A stretch of DNA of 61,682 nt, taken from the NCBI GenBank assembly GCA_026391795.1, contig JAPLDI010000002.1:47730-109411 (forward strand). Reading direction: 5' to 3'. Shown here in pieces: positions 24,971 to 33,034 of the stretch. Position numbers and translations under genes: made by a program. The stretch comes from Bacteroidota bacterium (lineage in GTDB: Bacteria; Bacteroidota; Bacteroidia; Bacteroidales; FEN-979). Within the stretch, counting starts at the first letter, position 1; every line of letters starts with the position of its first letter. The notes below the pieces were generated by a model. That model worked only from the letters and a program-made list of their open reading frames with translations, was not told the DNA's origin and did no database searches.

Positions 24971-27100
24971 ATGGAGCCAGCTAAACTGTATTCGAAGAGA
25001 TATAAATTTGTCTGGCAGGTACTTTCCCATCCTATGAATTTATCGCTGATAGCGACAATTCTGGTTGTATTGGTATTTCCATCAAGTTTTCCTAAATACA
25101 AAGCCGTAATTACAGATCAAAGAAAGAACCCGATACGGGAAGTCATTTTCTGGGATGACCTTGAAAACGACGGGACCAGCGACAAGATCTTCACCTACGA
25201 CAATAATGTTGGCACCGCGGCGCTGACTGTCAACCTGTGCCCTTCGGGAGGCACCGTTGAATGGGATCTGAGAGGAAAGTTTTCATTTAACAGGGATGAA
25301 TATGTATTTACCGGGGATTATGATAATAACCGGCGCAAGGAGATCTATGTTTTCACATTATCACACGATACGATCTACCTTCATGCTGTTGCTGATTTTA
25401 AGAACCCGAAACCGTGGATCAGGAACCGTTTCATTTCAACGGTAGGCCTTGTGGACGGGAAATCGGATCCTGAAATAATGTCGGCACAAATGGATGATCT
25501 TAACGGGGACGGTTATAAAGAATTGATTTTCGGCATAACGACGGGTTTTTCAGTCTTTCCCCGAAACGTGTATGCTTATGATATCGTTCATGATACCCTG
25601 ATACGCTCCCCCCGGAGCGGATTCCAGCTCCAGCAGTTATTACAGGAAGACATTACAGGCGACAGCAAAAACGAGATCCTGGCCGGTGGCTATTCTGCCG
25701 GGAATACCCGTAAAACGTATCCTTACAGTGACAGCAGTTCCTGGCTCATGGTTTTTGACAGGAGCCTGAATTTCCTGTTCAAACCTGTTGAATTTCCCGG
25801 TGTTCATGGCAGTCTTTACCCTCTTGAACCCCCTGCAACCGGGAACATAACCGGTTTTTCCCTGGTTTGGCGTCCGCCTTCCAACCTTAGAATGCACAAC
25901 CGGTTTTACAGTTTCGATGGTTCAGGAAAAGGAAGCCCCGGACCCGAAATGATAGAAGTAACTCCGGATAATGAATCAGGGGAGCCATTTGTCATTCAGA
26001 CCCGGGATGGGAAATACATTGTTGTGCCCGGAACAGATCTTAACCTCTATCTTTATGATACAAAGTTCCGGTTTGTGAAAAAGATATCTGCAGGACTGTG
26101 GTTATCCAAAACAACCGTTATGGATATTGACGGAGACGGCCGGGATGAAATTCTTGCCACATCGTATGGACTGAACAAGTTCGGAATATTCAGGTCTGAC
26201 CTGAGTGACCCCGTCATCCTTGATATTGAGTTGTCGCATGCCAAAAACACACGAATTTCACAGAAACTCGTCATGGGTTCCCCCACCGTAATCGTTGTAA
26301 ATTCGGGAGAGATGCAGTACGGGATTTCCTGTTACAGGAATCCGCTCTATTATCTGAAGTGGATTATTTATTCAGGGATCTACCTGTGCATCCTGCTTTT
26401 TACCCTACTGGTCAGGAAAATACAGAAGATTCAGCTCCAGAAAAGGTTTCGCACAGAGAAAAAGATAACGGAGCTCCAGCTAAAGATCGTACGTAACCAG
26501 ATGGATCCCCATTTTACGATGAATGCAATTGATAGCGTGATCTCGGCAGTGAACAGAAATGAAAAAGAGAAGGCTACAGACAACCTGTATCATTTCTCGA
26601 AGCTTTACCGTTCGCTTGTCCTGTCGGCAGATAAGATCAGCCGACCCCTGCGGGAAGAACTTGAATTTACCGAGAATTATCTTGCTCTTGAAAAATTCCG
26701 GTTTACAGACCGTTTCGATTATTTAATTGTTGTGGATCCCTCTGTGGATAAGGAATGGGATATTCCGAAAATGTTAATTCAATCGCCTGTCGAGAATGCC
26801 GTTAAGCATGGCCTGTCGGGGAAAGAAAAAGGCGGAATGCTGAAGGTCAGCGTCACAACCGAAGATCACATCCTGATCCTGAAGATTGAAGATAACGGCA
26901 TAGGAAGGAAAGCAGCAGGAAAAGCAGGGAATCTTTCCACAGGCAAAGGACTTCAGATCATGGACCAGTTCCTGGATCTTTATCATAAAATAACCGGGGT
27001 GAAGGTGCACTCCGAAATTACGGATTTGTTCTCGGATGACGGGAACCCCTCGGGTACAAAAGTTATTATCCGTTTGCCGGTAAAAGCAAGACCAATCTAA
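24971..27100 (+). CDS. Membrane sensor histidine kinase, LytS-type (His_kinase), with N-terminal propeller-like sensor
   Basis: 709 residues. One membrane helix near 18-40, a large exported domain to about residue 455 with FG-GAP/VCBS-like calcium-loop motifs (DLENDGTSDKI, DLNGDGYKELIFG, DIDGDGRDEILA), a second helix at about 459-482, then a coiled linker. The kinase core has the DPHF box with His514 (QMDPHFTMNAI), an N box with Asn609 (SPVENAVKHG) and a G box (DNGIGRK ... GKGLQIM). The normal family Asn in DPHFLFN-x is changed to Thr-Met-Asn here. It should phosphorylate the LytTR regulator encoded 49 bp downstream. The signal is unknown. Confidence 0.9.
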   Translation: MEPAKLYSKRYKFVWQVLSHPMNLSLIATILVVLVFPSSFPKYKAVITDQRKNPIREVIFWDDLENDGTSDKIFTYDNNVGTAALTVNLCPSGGTVEWDLRGKFSFNRDEYVFTGDYDNNRRKEIYVFTLSHDTIYLHAVADFKNPKPWIRNRFISTVGLVDGKSDPEIMSAQMDDLNGDGYKELIFGITTGFSVFPRNVYAYDIVHDTLIRSPRSGFQLQQLLQEDITGDSKNEILAGGYSAGNTRKTYPYSDSSSWLMVFDRSLNFLFKPVEFPGVHGSLYPLEPPATGNITGFSLVWRPPSNLRMHNRFYSFDGSGKGSPGPEMIEVTPDNESGEPFVIQTRDGKYIVVPGTDLNLYLYDTKFRFVKKISAGLWLSKTTVMDIDGDGRDEILATSYGLNKFGIFRSDLSDPVILDIELSHAKNTRISQKLVMGSPTVIVVNSGEMQYGISCYRNPLYYLKWIIYSGIYLCILLFTLLVRKIQKIQLQKRFRTEKKITELQLKIVRNQMDPHFTMNAIDSVISAVNRNEKEKATDNLYHFSKLYRSLVLSADKISRPLREELEFTENYLALEKFRFTDRFDYLIVVDPSVDKEWDIPKMLIQSPVENAVKHGLSGKEKGGMLKVSVTTEDHILILKIEDNGIGRKAAGKAGNLSTGKGLQIMDQFLDLYHKITGVKVHSEITDLFSDDGNPSGTKVIIRLPVKARPI

Positions 27101-27149
27101 GACCGGGACTGGACATTTTGTATATTGCAACGCTAAAACAGTGCAGTGA

Positions 27150-27905
27150 ATGAATAGCTCCATAATCACCGCTATCCTTATCGATGATGAGATCCAGGCC
27201 ATTGCCAACCTTGATGGCTTATTGAATGAGTACCCCCGCATAAAGGTTCTGGACAAGATCACGGATCCTGCAGCGTCGTTGATGAAGATTGTTGAACTTG
27301 ATCCCGACCTGATCTTCATCGACATCCAGATGCCTGAAAAGAACGGGTTCGAAATTGTAAGTGAGCTAACCGGCAAAGGCTGTACCCCCGCAATCATATT
27401 TGTGACCGGCTTCGACAATTACGCAATCAATGCCATACGGGCTGCAGCCTTTGATTACCTCGTAAAACCCGTAAACCCGGAAGAGCTTAAACAGGCACTC
27501 GACCGGCTGACCGGCGAAAAGCGGGAAAAAAACCGTGACGACCAGGTAAAACTGCTCCTCGACAGGACCATCAACAAGTCGAAAATCAAGCTGTCGACTA
27601 CCGGTGGCTTTACCCTTCTCGATCCCGATGAAATCATCTACATCAATGCCGACTGGAACTATGCAGAGATCTTCACCGACGTTGGTAAATCGGAGCTGGT
27701 CACAACAAATTTAGGGACACTGCAGGAAATTCTTCCCCAAAACAATTTTTACCGGATCAGCCGTTCGGTGATCATCAATACATCCTATCTTAAGAAAGTG
27801 AGCCGCAAAAAAAGGATGGCTTACCTTATCAAGGACGGGAAAGAATACACCTTTAAAATTCCGCTGTTAAATATCAGAAAACTTGAGGCTTTTTTAGAGG
27901 GATAG
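27150..27905 (+). CDS. LytTR-family response regulator
   Basis: 251 residues. The receiver domain (1-120) has the acidic pair DDE at 12-14, phosphoacceptor Asp58 in FIDIQMP, and Lys106 in DYLVKPV. A LytTR DNA-binding domain spans about 145-250 (LLDPDEIIYINADWNYAEIF, FYRISRSVIINTSYLKKV). Encoded just after its kinase and surely cotranscribed. Members bind direct repeats upstream of target genes; the divergent 22331-24778 lipoprotein gene is a reasonable candidate target, but no repeat was identified. Confidence 0.93.
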   Translation: MNSSIITAILIDDEIQAIANLDGLLNEYPRIKVLDKITDPAASLMKIVELDPDLIFIDIQMPEKNGFEIVSELTGKGCTPAIIFVTGFDNYAINAIRAAAFDYLVKPVNPEELKQALDRLTGEKREKNRDDQVKLLLDRTINKSKIKLSTTGGFTLLDPDEIIYINADWNYAEIFTDVGKSELVTTNLGTLQEILPQNNFYRISRSVIINTSYLKKVSRKKRMAYLIKDGKEYTFKIPLLNIRKLEAFLEG

Positions 27906-27949
27906 GATCACAGGGGATAGTACAAGTGGGGGAGGGCGAGCGTTTTTCC

Positions 27950-27982
27950 CAAAAACAAAAAAGCCACCCATCCAGGTGGCTT
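27950..27982 (-). terminator. Rho-independent terminator for APVTP-repeat gene B
   Basis: Minus-strand stem AAGCCACC/GGTGGCTT with short loop, followed by a T run. Homologous to the terminator at 12303-12338. Confidence 0.8.
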
Positions 27983-28010
27983 CGATAACCATTCGGGAAC
28001 TATTGCGGGG

Positions 28011-28319
28011 TTATAGAATGTCCGAAAAATCGGCTTCAGAGGGTGTTGTCGGGGCCAGCGTGCTGAAATCAACTGGTTGAACCAGATCATTGTTATTGAA
28101 ATCGGCCTCCACCGGAGTTACGGGAGCAAATACAGAATAATCGGCCTGGGTGGCAATCTCTTCAAATGTGGCTTCCACGGGGGTGGCTGGTGCAAGTGAT
28201 ACCAGGCTGATCGTGGCGTTTGCCTCTGCCACGGGGGCTAAAGTTATATTGTTGTCAGCGAATAAAGAACTACCCAGAAGGATTAAAACTGCTGCTATAA
28301 TAACCTTTGTTGCTTTCAT
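28011..28319 (-). CDS. Small secreted APVTP-repeat protein, paralogue B
   Basis: 102 residues from the ATG that gives a proper signal peptide (cut near LFADN); the frame is open to 28457 but upstream codons cover the promoter. About 78% identical to the protein at 12366-12674, with the same three [LF]APxTPxEAxF units and a FSDIL end. Promoter (TATCTTTG, 28348-28355), leader and terminator are also shared, so the duplication covered roughly 500 bp. Retention of both copies, including signals, suggests function. I do not recognise a known family. Confidence 0.75.
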   Translation of the reverse strand: MKATKVIIAAVLILLGSSLFADNNITLAPVAEANATISLVSLAPATPVEATFEEIATQADYSVFAPVTPVEADFNNNDLVQPVDFSTLAPTTPSEADFSDIL

Positions 28320-28347
28320 TTTGTCTTGGTGTTTGAGTTTGATGAAG

Positions 28348-28355
28348 CAAAGATA
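28348..28355 (-). promoter_or_regulatory. -7 box (TATCTTTG) of APVTP-repeat gene B
   Basis: Same box and distance (29 bp) as upstream of paralogue A. Confidence 0.6.
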
Positions 28356-28439
28356 TCCCGGATTGCAGGGGTGAAACAGGGTTATTCGGTTGGCGGATGA
28401 TGAATCCTGACGAACAGCGGAAAAAGAGCGGTGAAAATG

Positions 28440-28800
28440 ATGAAAGGAATTGGGCATTGGGAATTAGGCATTAGGTTCGCGGTACACGGTACACGTTAAG
28501 TGTAACGAACGAACAGCAAACAGCGAACAGCAACTGCCGACTGCTGACTGCCGACTGCTGGTGATCTGGTGAGTTGACGAAATCATTCTCTGTGGTCCTC
28601 TGTGCCTTCTCTGTGAACCTCTGTGTAACCTTTTTTCACCGCAAAGACGCAAAGAAGAATTCGTAATTCGTAATTTCCTTTTTGCGCCTTTGTGAAGACC
28701 TTTGTGTCCTTTGCGGTTAAAAGAAAGAAAGGCAATAGGCATTAAGGACTACTGACTGCCGACTGCCGACTGCTGACTGCCGACTGCTGAAAGATGGAGG
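28440..28800. repeat. Repeat-filled spacer before hipB
   Basis: Contains TACACGG heptamers (28484-28500), GCGAACA units, GACTGCT/GACTGCC heptamers (28535-28560 and 28748-28792), CTCTGTG near-octamers (28586-28625) and the CTTTGTG...TTTGCGGTTAAA module (28680-28722). No gene is seen in 28320-28888. Confidence 0.75.
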
Positions 28801-28826
28801 ATGAAACCGTTTACCGGGAAAAGAAT

Positions 28827-28859
28827 ATTTGCAAATCAGTTAAACAAACCGTATATTTG
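28827..28859 (+). promoter_or_regulatory. Consensus promoter of hipB with overlapping palindrome
   Basis: TTG at 28829-28831, 20-bp spacer, TATATTTG at 28852-28859. The perfect palindrome ATTTGCAAAT (28827-28836) covers the -33 element and is a candidate HipB operator. Distance to the start codon is 29 bp. Confidence 0.6.
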
Positions 28860-28888
28860 CATGAAATATCACTCAATAGGCCTCAGAT

Positions 28889-29248
28889 ATGGATATAATG
28901 ACTGAAATATCAGACAAAAATTGGATGGCCGCAAGCGATAAAGCAATCATGGAAGCCATCGGTTCTTTTATTAAACATCACCGTATCGGGCAAAACAAAT
29001 CACAAAGTCAGCTGGCCCTGGAAGCCGGAATCGTTCGCTCCACACTTAGTTTGTTCGAAAGAGGGCAGAATACCAGCTTGCTGGTTTTTATTCAGCTTTT
29101 GCGTGCGTTAAAACTCCTGCACATCCTGGATACATTTCAGGTCAGACAACAGTTCAGTCCGATTCAATTGGCCAAACTTGAACAGTCGAAAAGAACCCGG
29201 GCGGGACGTAGTGGTAAAAAGGATGCAAAGCTTAAATCCGACTGGTAA
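28889..29248 (+). CDS. hipB: HipB-like antitoxin (XRE HTH)
   Basis: 119 residues. The helix-turn-helix lies at about 35-85: SQSQLALEAGIVRSTLSLFERG, then a helix ending LLRALKLL. The C-terminal tail (SKRTRAGRSGKKDAKLKSDW) is basic and disordered. It should neutralise HipA and repress the operon. ATG at 28898 is an alternative start. The gene is separated from hipA by 145 bp, which is one arm of an inverted repeat; hipB and hipA normally touch or overlap, so the element looks inserted. Confidence 0.85.
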   Translation: MDIMTEISDKNWMAASDKAIMEAIGSFIKHHRIGQNKSQSQLALEAGIVRSTLSLFERGQNTSLLVFIQLLRALKLLHILDTFQVRQQFSPIQLAKLEQSKRTRAGRSGKKDAKLKSDW

Positions 29249-29392
29249 TCACGGGTATGAACCCCAGGGCAGAGCCCGGGACCCCAATTCCGTCCTGGGT
29301 TCCCTGGAGGTATTATACCCTCCGACTTCGTCGGGATTGTTCGACTAACAAATTTTGTATCACTTCGTTCTAAAAATTTGAGTCTCACGAAT
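29248..29392. repeat. Inverted repeat arm between hipB and hipA
   Basis: About 145 bp, starting in the hipB stop codon and ending one base before the hipA ATG. Its reverse complement is at 32243-32392 with roughly 80% or more identity; the outer 100 bp nearest hipA are almost exact. It contains inner hairpins (CCCGACGAAGTCGG and others). Confidence 0.9.
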
Positions 29393-29393
29393 A

Positions 29394-30686
29394 ATGAATA
29401 CTGCTTACATAAATATATGGAATAACCGTGTCGGGGCTGTTGCCTGGGATGATTCGGCCGGTTTGGGCAATTTTGAATTTGAACCTTCCTTTTTGAGCGG
29501 CAATTGGGACCTTGCACCCTTAAAGATGCCATTATCAGAAGCAAAAGGACGCACGTTCTCATTCTCCGAACTGAGAAACAGCAAGGCTTTTAAAGGGCTG
29601 CCCGGACTACTGGCCGATGCCTTACCGGATAAATACGGAAATGCCCTTATTAATACCTGGCTTGCACGCAGGGGGCGCCCTTCAGACAGTATGAATCCTG
29701 TTGAAACCCTTTGTTTCATAGGCAAACGCGGGATGGGCGCAATCGAGTTTGAACCAGCGGTGCCCAGGGTGTCCGGCAGATCCACAAAAATTGAGATCAA
29801 CGACCTCGTTCAGGTTGCAAATGATATTCTCTCGGGACGCCAGGAATTCAGGGCCAATCTTTCTGCTCATGAAGAAAAAGCCTTGCTCGATATCCTGAAA
29901 ATTGGCACATCTGCCGGCGGAGCCAGGGCAAAGGCACTCATTGCCTTTAATCCGGTAACGAAAGAGGTTCGCAGCGGACAGGTTGATGCCCCAAAGGGGT
30001 TTAGTCACTGGCTGATAAAATTTGATGGCGTAACCGATAGCCAGTTCGGGGCCTCCCAGGGATATGGCCGTGTAGAATTTGCTTACTCCCTGATGGCAAA
30101 AGATGCAGAAATTGAAATGACCGAGTGTGAACTTTTTGAAGAACATGGCAGGGCGCACTTTATAACCCGAAGGTTCGATCGGGAAACGATTCAGGGCAAG
30201 GTACATGTACAGAGTTTTTGTGCCTTGCAGCATTACGATTTCAATGATGTTACCTCTTACAGTTACGAACAGCTGTTTGAAACCCTGCGCATCCTGGGTT
30301 TACCTTATCCGCAGGCGGAACAGGTATTCAGGCGGATGGTGTTTAATGTAATTTCCCGTAACTGTGACGACCACACGAAAAATTTTGCTTTTTTAATGGA
30401 CAAAGACGGCATTTGGAAATTATCGCCGGCTTTTGATGTATGCCATTCATACCGCCCGGGAAGTACATGGGTAAGTCAACAGTCGCTTAGTGTGAACGGG
30501 AAAAGACAAAACATCACCCGGAATGATCTTTTATCCGTGGCCAAACAGATGAATATAAAAAAAGCGGGAATTATTGTTGACCAGATCAACGCTGTTGTGC
30601 AAAACTGGAACGAATATGCATTACAGGTAAAAGTAGCCCCTCAGCTTGCTGGCGCAATCCAAAAAACCCTGATTGATATTAAGTAA
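29394..30686 (+). CDS. hipA: HipA-type serine/threonine kinase toxin
   Basis: 430 residues, full length. The N-subdomain (1-100) includes GRTFSFSELRNSKAFKGLPG and LPDKYGNAL. A GTSAGGARAKAL loop matches the Gly-rich ATP-binding segment. The kinase core includes HWLIKFDG, FITRRFDR, then RNCDDHTKNF with catalytic Asp325 and Asn330, and PAFDV with Mg-binding Asp348. HipA kinases phosphorylate aminoacyl-tRNA synthetases or other targets and cause growth arrest. All catalytic residues are present, so it is likely active. The gene lies wholly between two inverted repeats. Confidence 0.93.
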   Translation: MNTAYINIWNNRVGAVAWDDSAGLGNFEFEPSFLSGNWDLAPLKMPLSEAKGRTFSFSELRNSKAFKGLPGLLADALPDKYGNALINTWLARRGRPSDSMNPVETLCFIGKRGMGAIEFEPAVPRVSGRSTKIEINDLVQVANDILSGRQEFRANLSAHEEKALLDILKIGTSAGGARAKALIAFNPVTKEVRSGQVDAPKGFSHWLIKFDGVTDSQFGASQGYGRVEFAYSLMAKDAEIEMTECELFEEHGRAHFITRRFDRETIQGKVHVQSFCALQHYDFNDVTSYSYEQLFETLRILGLPYPQAEQVFRRMVFNVISRNCDDHTKNFAFLMDKDGIWKLSPAFDVCHSYRPGSTWVSQQSLSVNGKRQNITRNDLLSVAKQMNIKKAGIIVDQINAVVQNWNEYALQVKVAPQLAGAIQKTLIDIK

Positions 30687-30689
30687 TTA

Positions 30690-30790
30690 TTTATTGGAAA
30701 AAACGCTCGCTTCGACCATTCTTCGCCCGAGCGGTCTGACATCCTCACCTGGCAAATTTTGTAATGATCTAAAATATTGCATACCTTTAG
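30690..30790. repeat. Dispersed element E, copy 1 (partial)
   Basis: Shares GGAAAAAACGCTCGCTTCGA, CTTCGCC and a CCTCACC segment with the four other copies. It shows the left half only, then runs into the xseA promoter. Confidence 0.55.
30759..30789 (+). promoter_or_regulatory. Promoter of xseA
   Basis: TTG at 30759-30761, 20-bp spacer, TACCTTTA at 30782-30789. The start codon is 33 bp further on. Confidence 0.5.
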
Positions 30791-30822
30791 ATTAGTTTTG
30801 CTGAACTCCAATCTTCATCAGG

Positions 30823-32274
30823 ATGCCGGAACGAACCGTATATACGCTATCTAAAATACTTAAGGGTATCCGGGATTACTTAGAAACCAGGATAAAAGGG
30901 AAGACATTCTGGCTGAAGGTCGAAATTGCCGATCTCAAATATCATAAAACGGGTCATTGTTATCTCGAACTGACCGAATCAACGAACGGTCAGAATATTG
31001 CTCAATGTAAAGGCGCTATATGGCAGAGCAATCTGTCAACCATCAGAGCAAACATTGGAGAAGACTTCGATAACATCGTAAAGAAAGGCAATGAAATCGT
31101 CTGCCTCGTTGAACTTTCGTTTTCAGAAAGGTATGGATTGAACATTATTATTAAAGATATTGATATTACCTTCAACCTTGGAGAACTGGAAAAAAGGAAA
31201 CAGGAAACGATTAACCGGCTTACAAAAGAAAATCTTCTCGGAAAAAATAAGGAAAATCCACTTCCAACGGTAATTCAAAAAATCGGGATCATTGCATCAC
31301 CCGAAACCGCCGGAATTACAGACTTGCTGAAGCAGTTAAAAAACAATTCATATCAGTACGTCTTTGACATTGAAGTGTTTTCCTGCTCAGTTCAGGGAGA
31401 TAAGGCGCAGGCTGAAATTATCAGCCGACTTCAACAGTTAAAGAACAGCCGGTTTGAAGTGATCTGTTTAATTCGGGGTGGCGGTTCAAAGCTGGATCTG
31501 GATGTCTTCAACTCCTATGAAATAGCCAGAGAAATCGCACTTCATGATAAACCGATCTTCACCGGGATTGGCCATGAAACGGATCTTTGTGTGGCTGATC
31601 TTGTCGCAAATGTTTACCATAAAACCCCGACCGCACTGGGGAGTTATATTGTTGACCGGGCAAGGAACTTTGAAGTCCGGTTTGTAAGTACATTCAACTA
31701 CATACTCGAATATAAAGACAAGTTCCTGGAATCAAGAAGATCAGCATTAAATCTGAACATTTCGACATTTTCTTCCCGGTCAATAACGTATACCCAGTTA
31801 AGGCGGGGTGAACTTCATACGAAAATGACCCGGATTATCCCGGAAGTTATTAATCTGATAAACATTCAAAAAAACTCGATTGGCATTTCCCGCGAAGTTC
31901 TCAGGACGATTCCCAGATCCTGTTTGACCGCACAATCCCACCTTCTGAATACGACGATACAGCTTGTCGATATAAATTCTCAGAAACACATAAAGTCGGG
32001 GTTGATGTTTCTGCAAAACAATTTTGAACTCATTCTTTCCCTGGCCCAATCGAGGATTTCAGAAAGCACGAACTATATTCAAAACATTATCCAGGTTATC
32101 GGTATCTATCACCCGGATGACATTTTACTAAAAGGATATGGAATACCGCGAAAAGATGGAATACTTTTATCAAAACAAGAATTGCATCCCGATGATACTA
32201 TCGAGTTAGAGCTCTCGAACAGGGTTTTAGTTTTATCGTTTGTTCGTGAGACTCAAATTTTTAGAACGAAGTGA
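30823..32274 (+). CDS. xseA: Exodeoxyribonuclease VII large subunit
   Basis: 483 residues. The N-terminal OB fold (about 5-110) includes FWLKVEIADLKYHKTGHCYLE. The catalytic domain has IGIIASPETAGITDLLKQL, LIRGGGSKLDLDVFNS and TGIGHETDLCVADLVA, all typical XseA blocks. The C-terminal helical region is followed by GYGIPRKDG. Together with XseB it degrades single-stranded DNA from both ends. The last ten residues (VRETQIFRTK) and the stop are encoded by an arm of the inverted repeat, so the end has been altered. The small subunit follows 133 bp later. Confidence 0.95.
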   Translation: MPERTVYTLSKILKGIRDYLETRIKGKTFWLKVEIADLKYHKTGHCYLELTESTNGQNIAQCKGAIWQSNLSTIRANIGEDFDNIVKKGNEIVCLVELSFSERYGLNIIIKDIDITFNLGELEKRKQETINRLTKENLLGKNKENPLPTVIQKIGIIASPETAGITDLLKQLKNNSYQYVFDIEVFSCSVQGDKAQAEIISRLQQLKNSRFEVICLIRGGGSKLDLDVFNSYEIAREIALHDKPIFTGIGHETDLCVADLVANVYHKTPTALGSYIVDRARNFEVRFVSTFNYILEYKDKFLESRRSALNLNISTFSSRSITYTQLRRGELHTKMTRIIPEVINLINIQKNSIGISREVLRTIPRSCLTAQSHLLNTTIQLVDINSQKHIKSGLMFLQNNFELILSLAQSRISESTNYIQNIIQVIGIYHPDDILLKGYGIPRKDGILLSKQELHPDDTIELELSNRVLVLSFVRETQIFRTK

Positions 32275-32392
32275 TAAAAAATTTGTCAGTCGAACAATCC
32301 CGACAAAGTCGGAGGGTATAATGCCTTCCGAAAACACGCCACGGAATTTGGATCTCCCGAGTACTCGGGACCCTGGGATTCATACCCGTGAT
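32243..32392. repeat. Inverted repeat arm at the end of xseA
   Basis: Reverse-complement partner of 29248-29392. It covers the last codons of xseA and most of the xseA-xseB spacer, and contains the palindrome CTCCCGAGTACTCGGGA-like segment near its right end. Confidence 0.9.
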
Positions 32393-32407
32393 CAAATACA
32401 AAGAAAA

Positions 32408-32602
32408 ATGGAAGAACTCAATTACGAACTTGCTGCGAAAGAATTAGAAGAGATCCTTGCAGAATTAAAAGGCGATAAGATTTCTATTGATCAACTTGCA
32501 GAGAAGGTTGAAAGAGCGGCGAAACTCGCCTCCTTCTGCTCGCAGAAATTAAAATCAACAGAAGAAAAGATAAATGAAATTGTTAAAAAATTAGGATTGT
32601 GA
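32408..32602 (+). CDS. xseB: Exodeoxyribonuclease VII small subunit
   Basis: 64 residues from the ATG giving MEELNYELAAKELEEILAEL. The helical pattern YELAAKELEEILAEL ... SIDQLAEKVERAAKLASFC is that of XseB. The frame is open to 32240 but this is the inverted repeat. It forms a complex with XseA. Located after xseA and before the DUF3127 gene, in one likely operon. Confidence 0.92.
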   Translation: MEELNYELAAKELEEILAELKGDKISIDQLAEKVERAAKLASFCSQKLKSTEEKINEIVKKLGL

Positions 32603-32663
32603 ATCGTCAGGAAATCCCCGGGATATTTTCCTGAATTATTTTTATGTAACACAAACTCAGAGT

Positions 32664-33023
32664 ATGGAACTAAGCGGGAAAGTCATAACTATCTTACCCT
32701 TACAGACAGGTACCGGTAAGAACGGGACATGGAAGAAACAAGAATTTGTGGTTGAAACGACAGGTCAGGTACCCAGAAAGGTTTGTTTTAACCTTTGGGG
32801 TGAAAAGATAGATCAATTTAAACTATCGGAAGGGATTGAAGTCAGGGTCAGTTTTGATCTGGAAAGCCGGGAGTACAATGGGAAGTGGTACACGGATGTC
32901 AAAGCATGGAAGGTTGAAAAGGTACAAAAAACTGAAAGTGAGTCTATACCAGAAAATTTGGATGGTTATCAGTCGGATGTACCACCTGATGAACCATTAC
33001 CACACGATGATTTACCCTTTTAA
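32664..33023 (+). CDS. DUF3127 protein with SSB-like acidic C-terminus
   Basis: 119 residues. DUF3127 blocks: GKVITILPLQTGTGKNGTWK, KKQEFVVET, VCFNLWGEK, VRVSFDLESREYNGKWYTDV. This suggests an OB fold. The end, PLPHDDLPF, copies the DDDIPF tip used by single-strand DNA-binding proteins to recruit partners. Adjacent exonuclease VII genes support a role in single-stranded DNA metabolism. Function is not known from the sequence alone; the SSB-like reading is inference. Confidence 0.8.
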   Translation: MELSGKVITILPLQTGTGKNGTWKKQEFVVETTGQVPRKVCFNLWGEKIDQFKLSEGIEVRVSFDLESREYNGKWYTDVKAWKVEKVQKTESESIPENLDGYQSDVPPDEPLPHDDLPF

Positions 33024-33034
33024 GAGATCTTATC

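Noticed and set aside
29164-29562. 132-residue minus-strand ORF across the hipB-hipA spacer
   Set aside because: It is a translation of the inverted-repeat arm and antisense of hipB and hipA.
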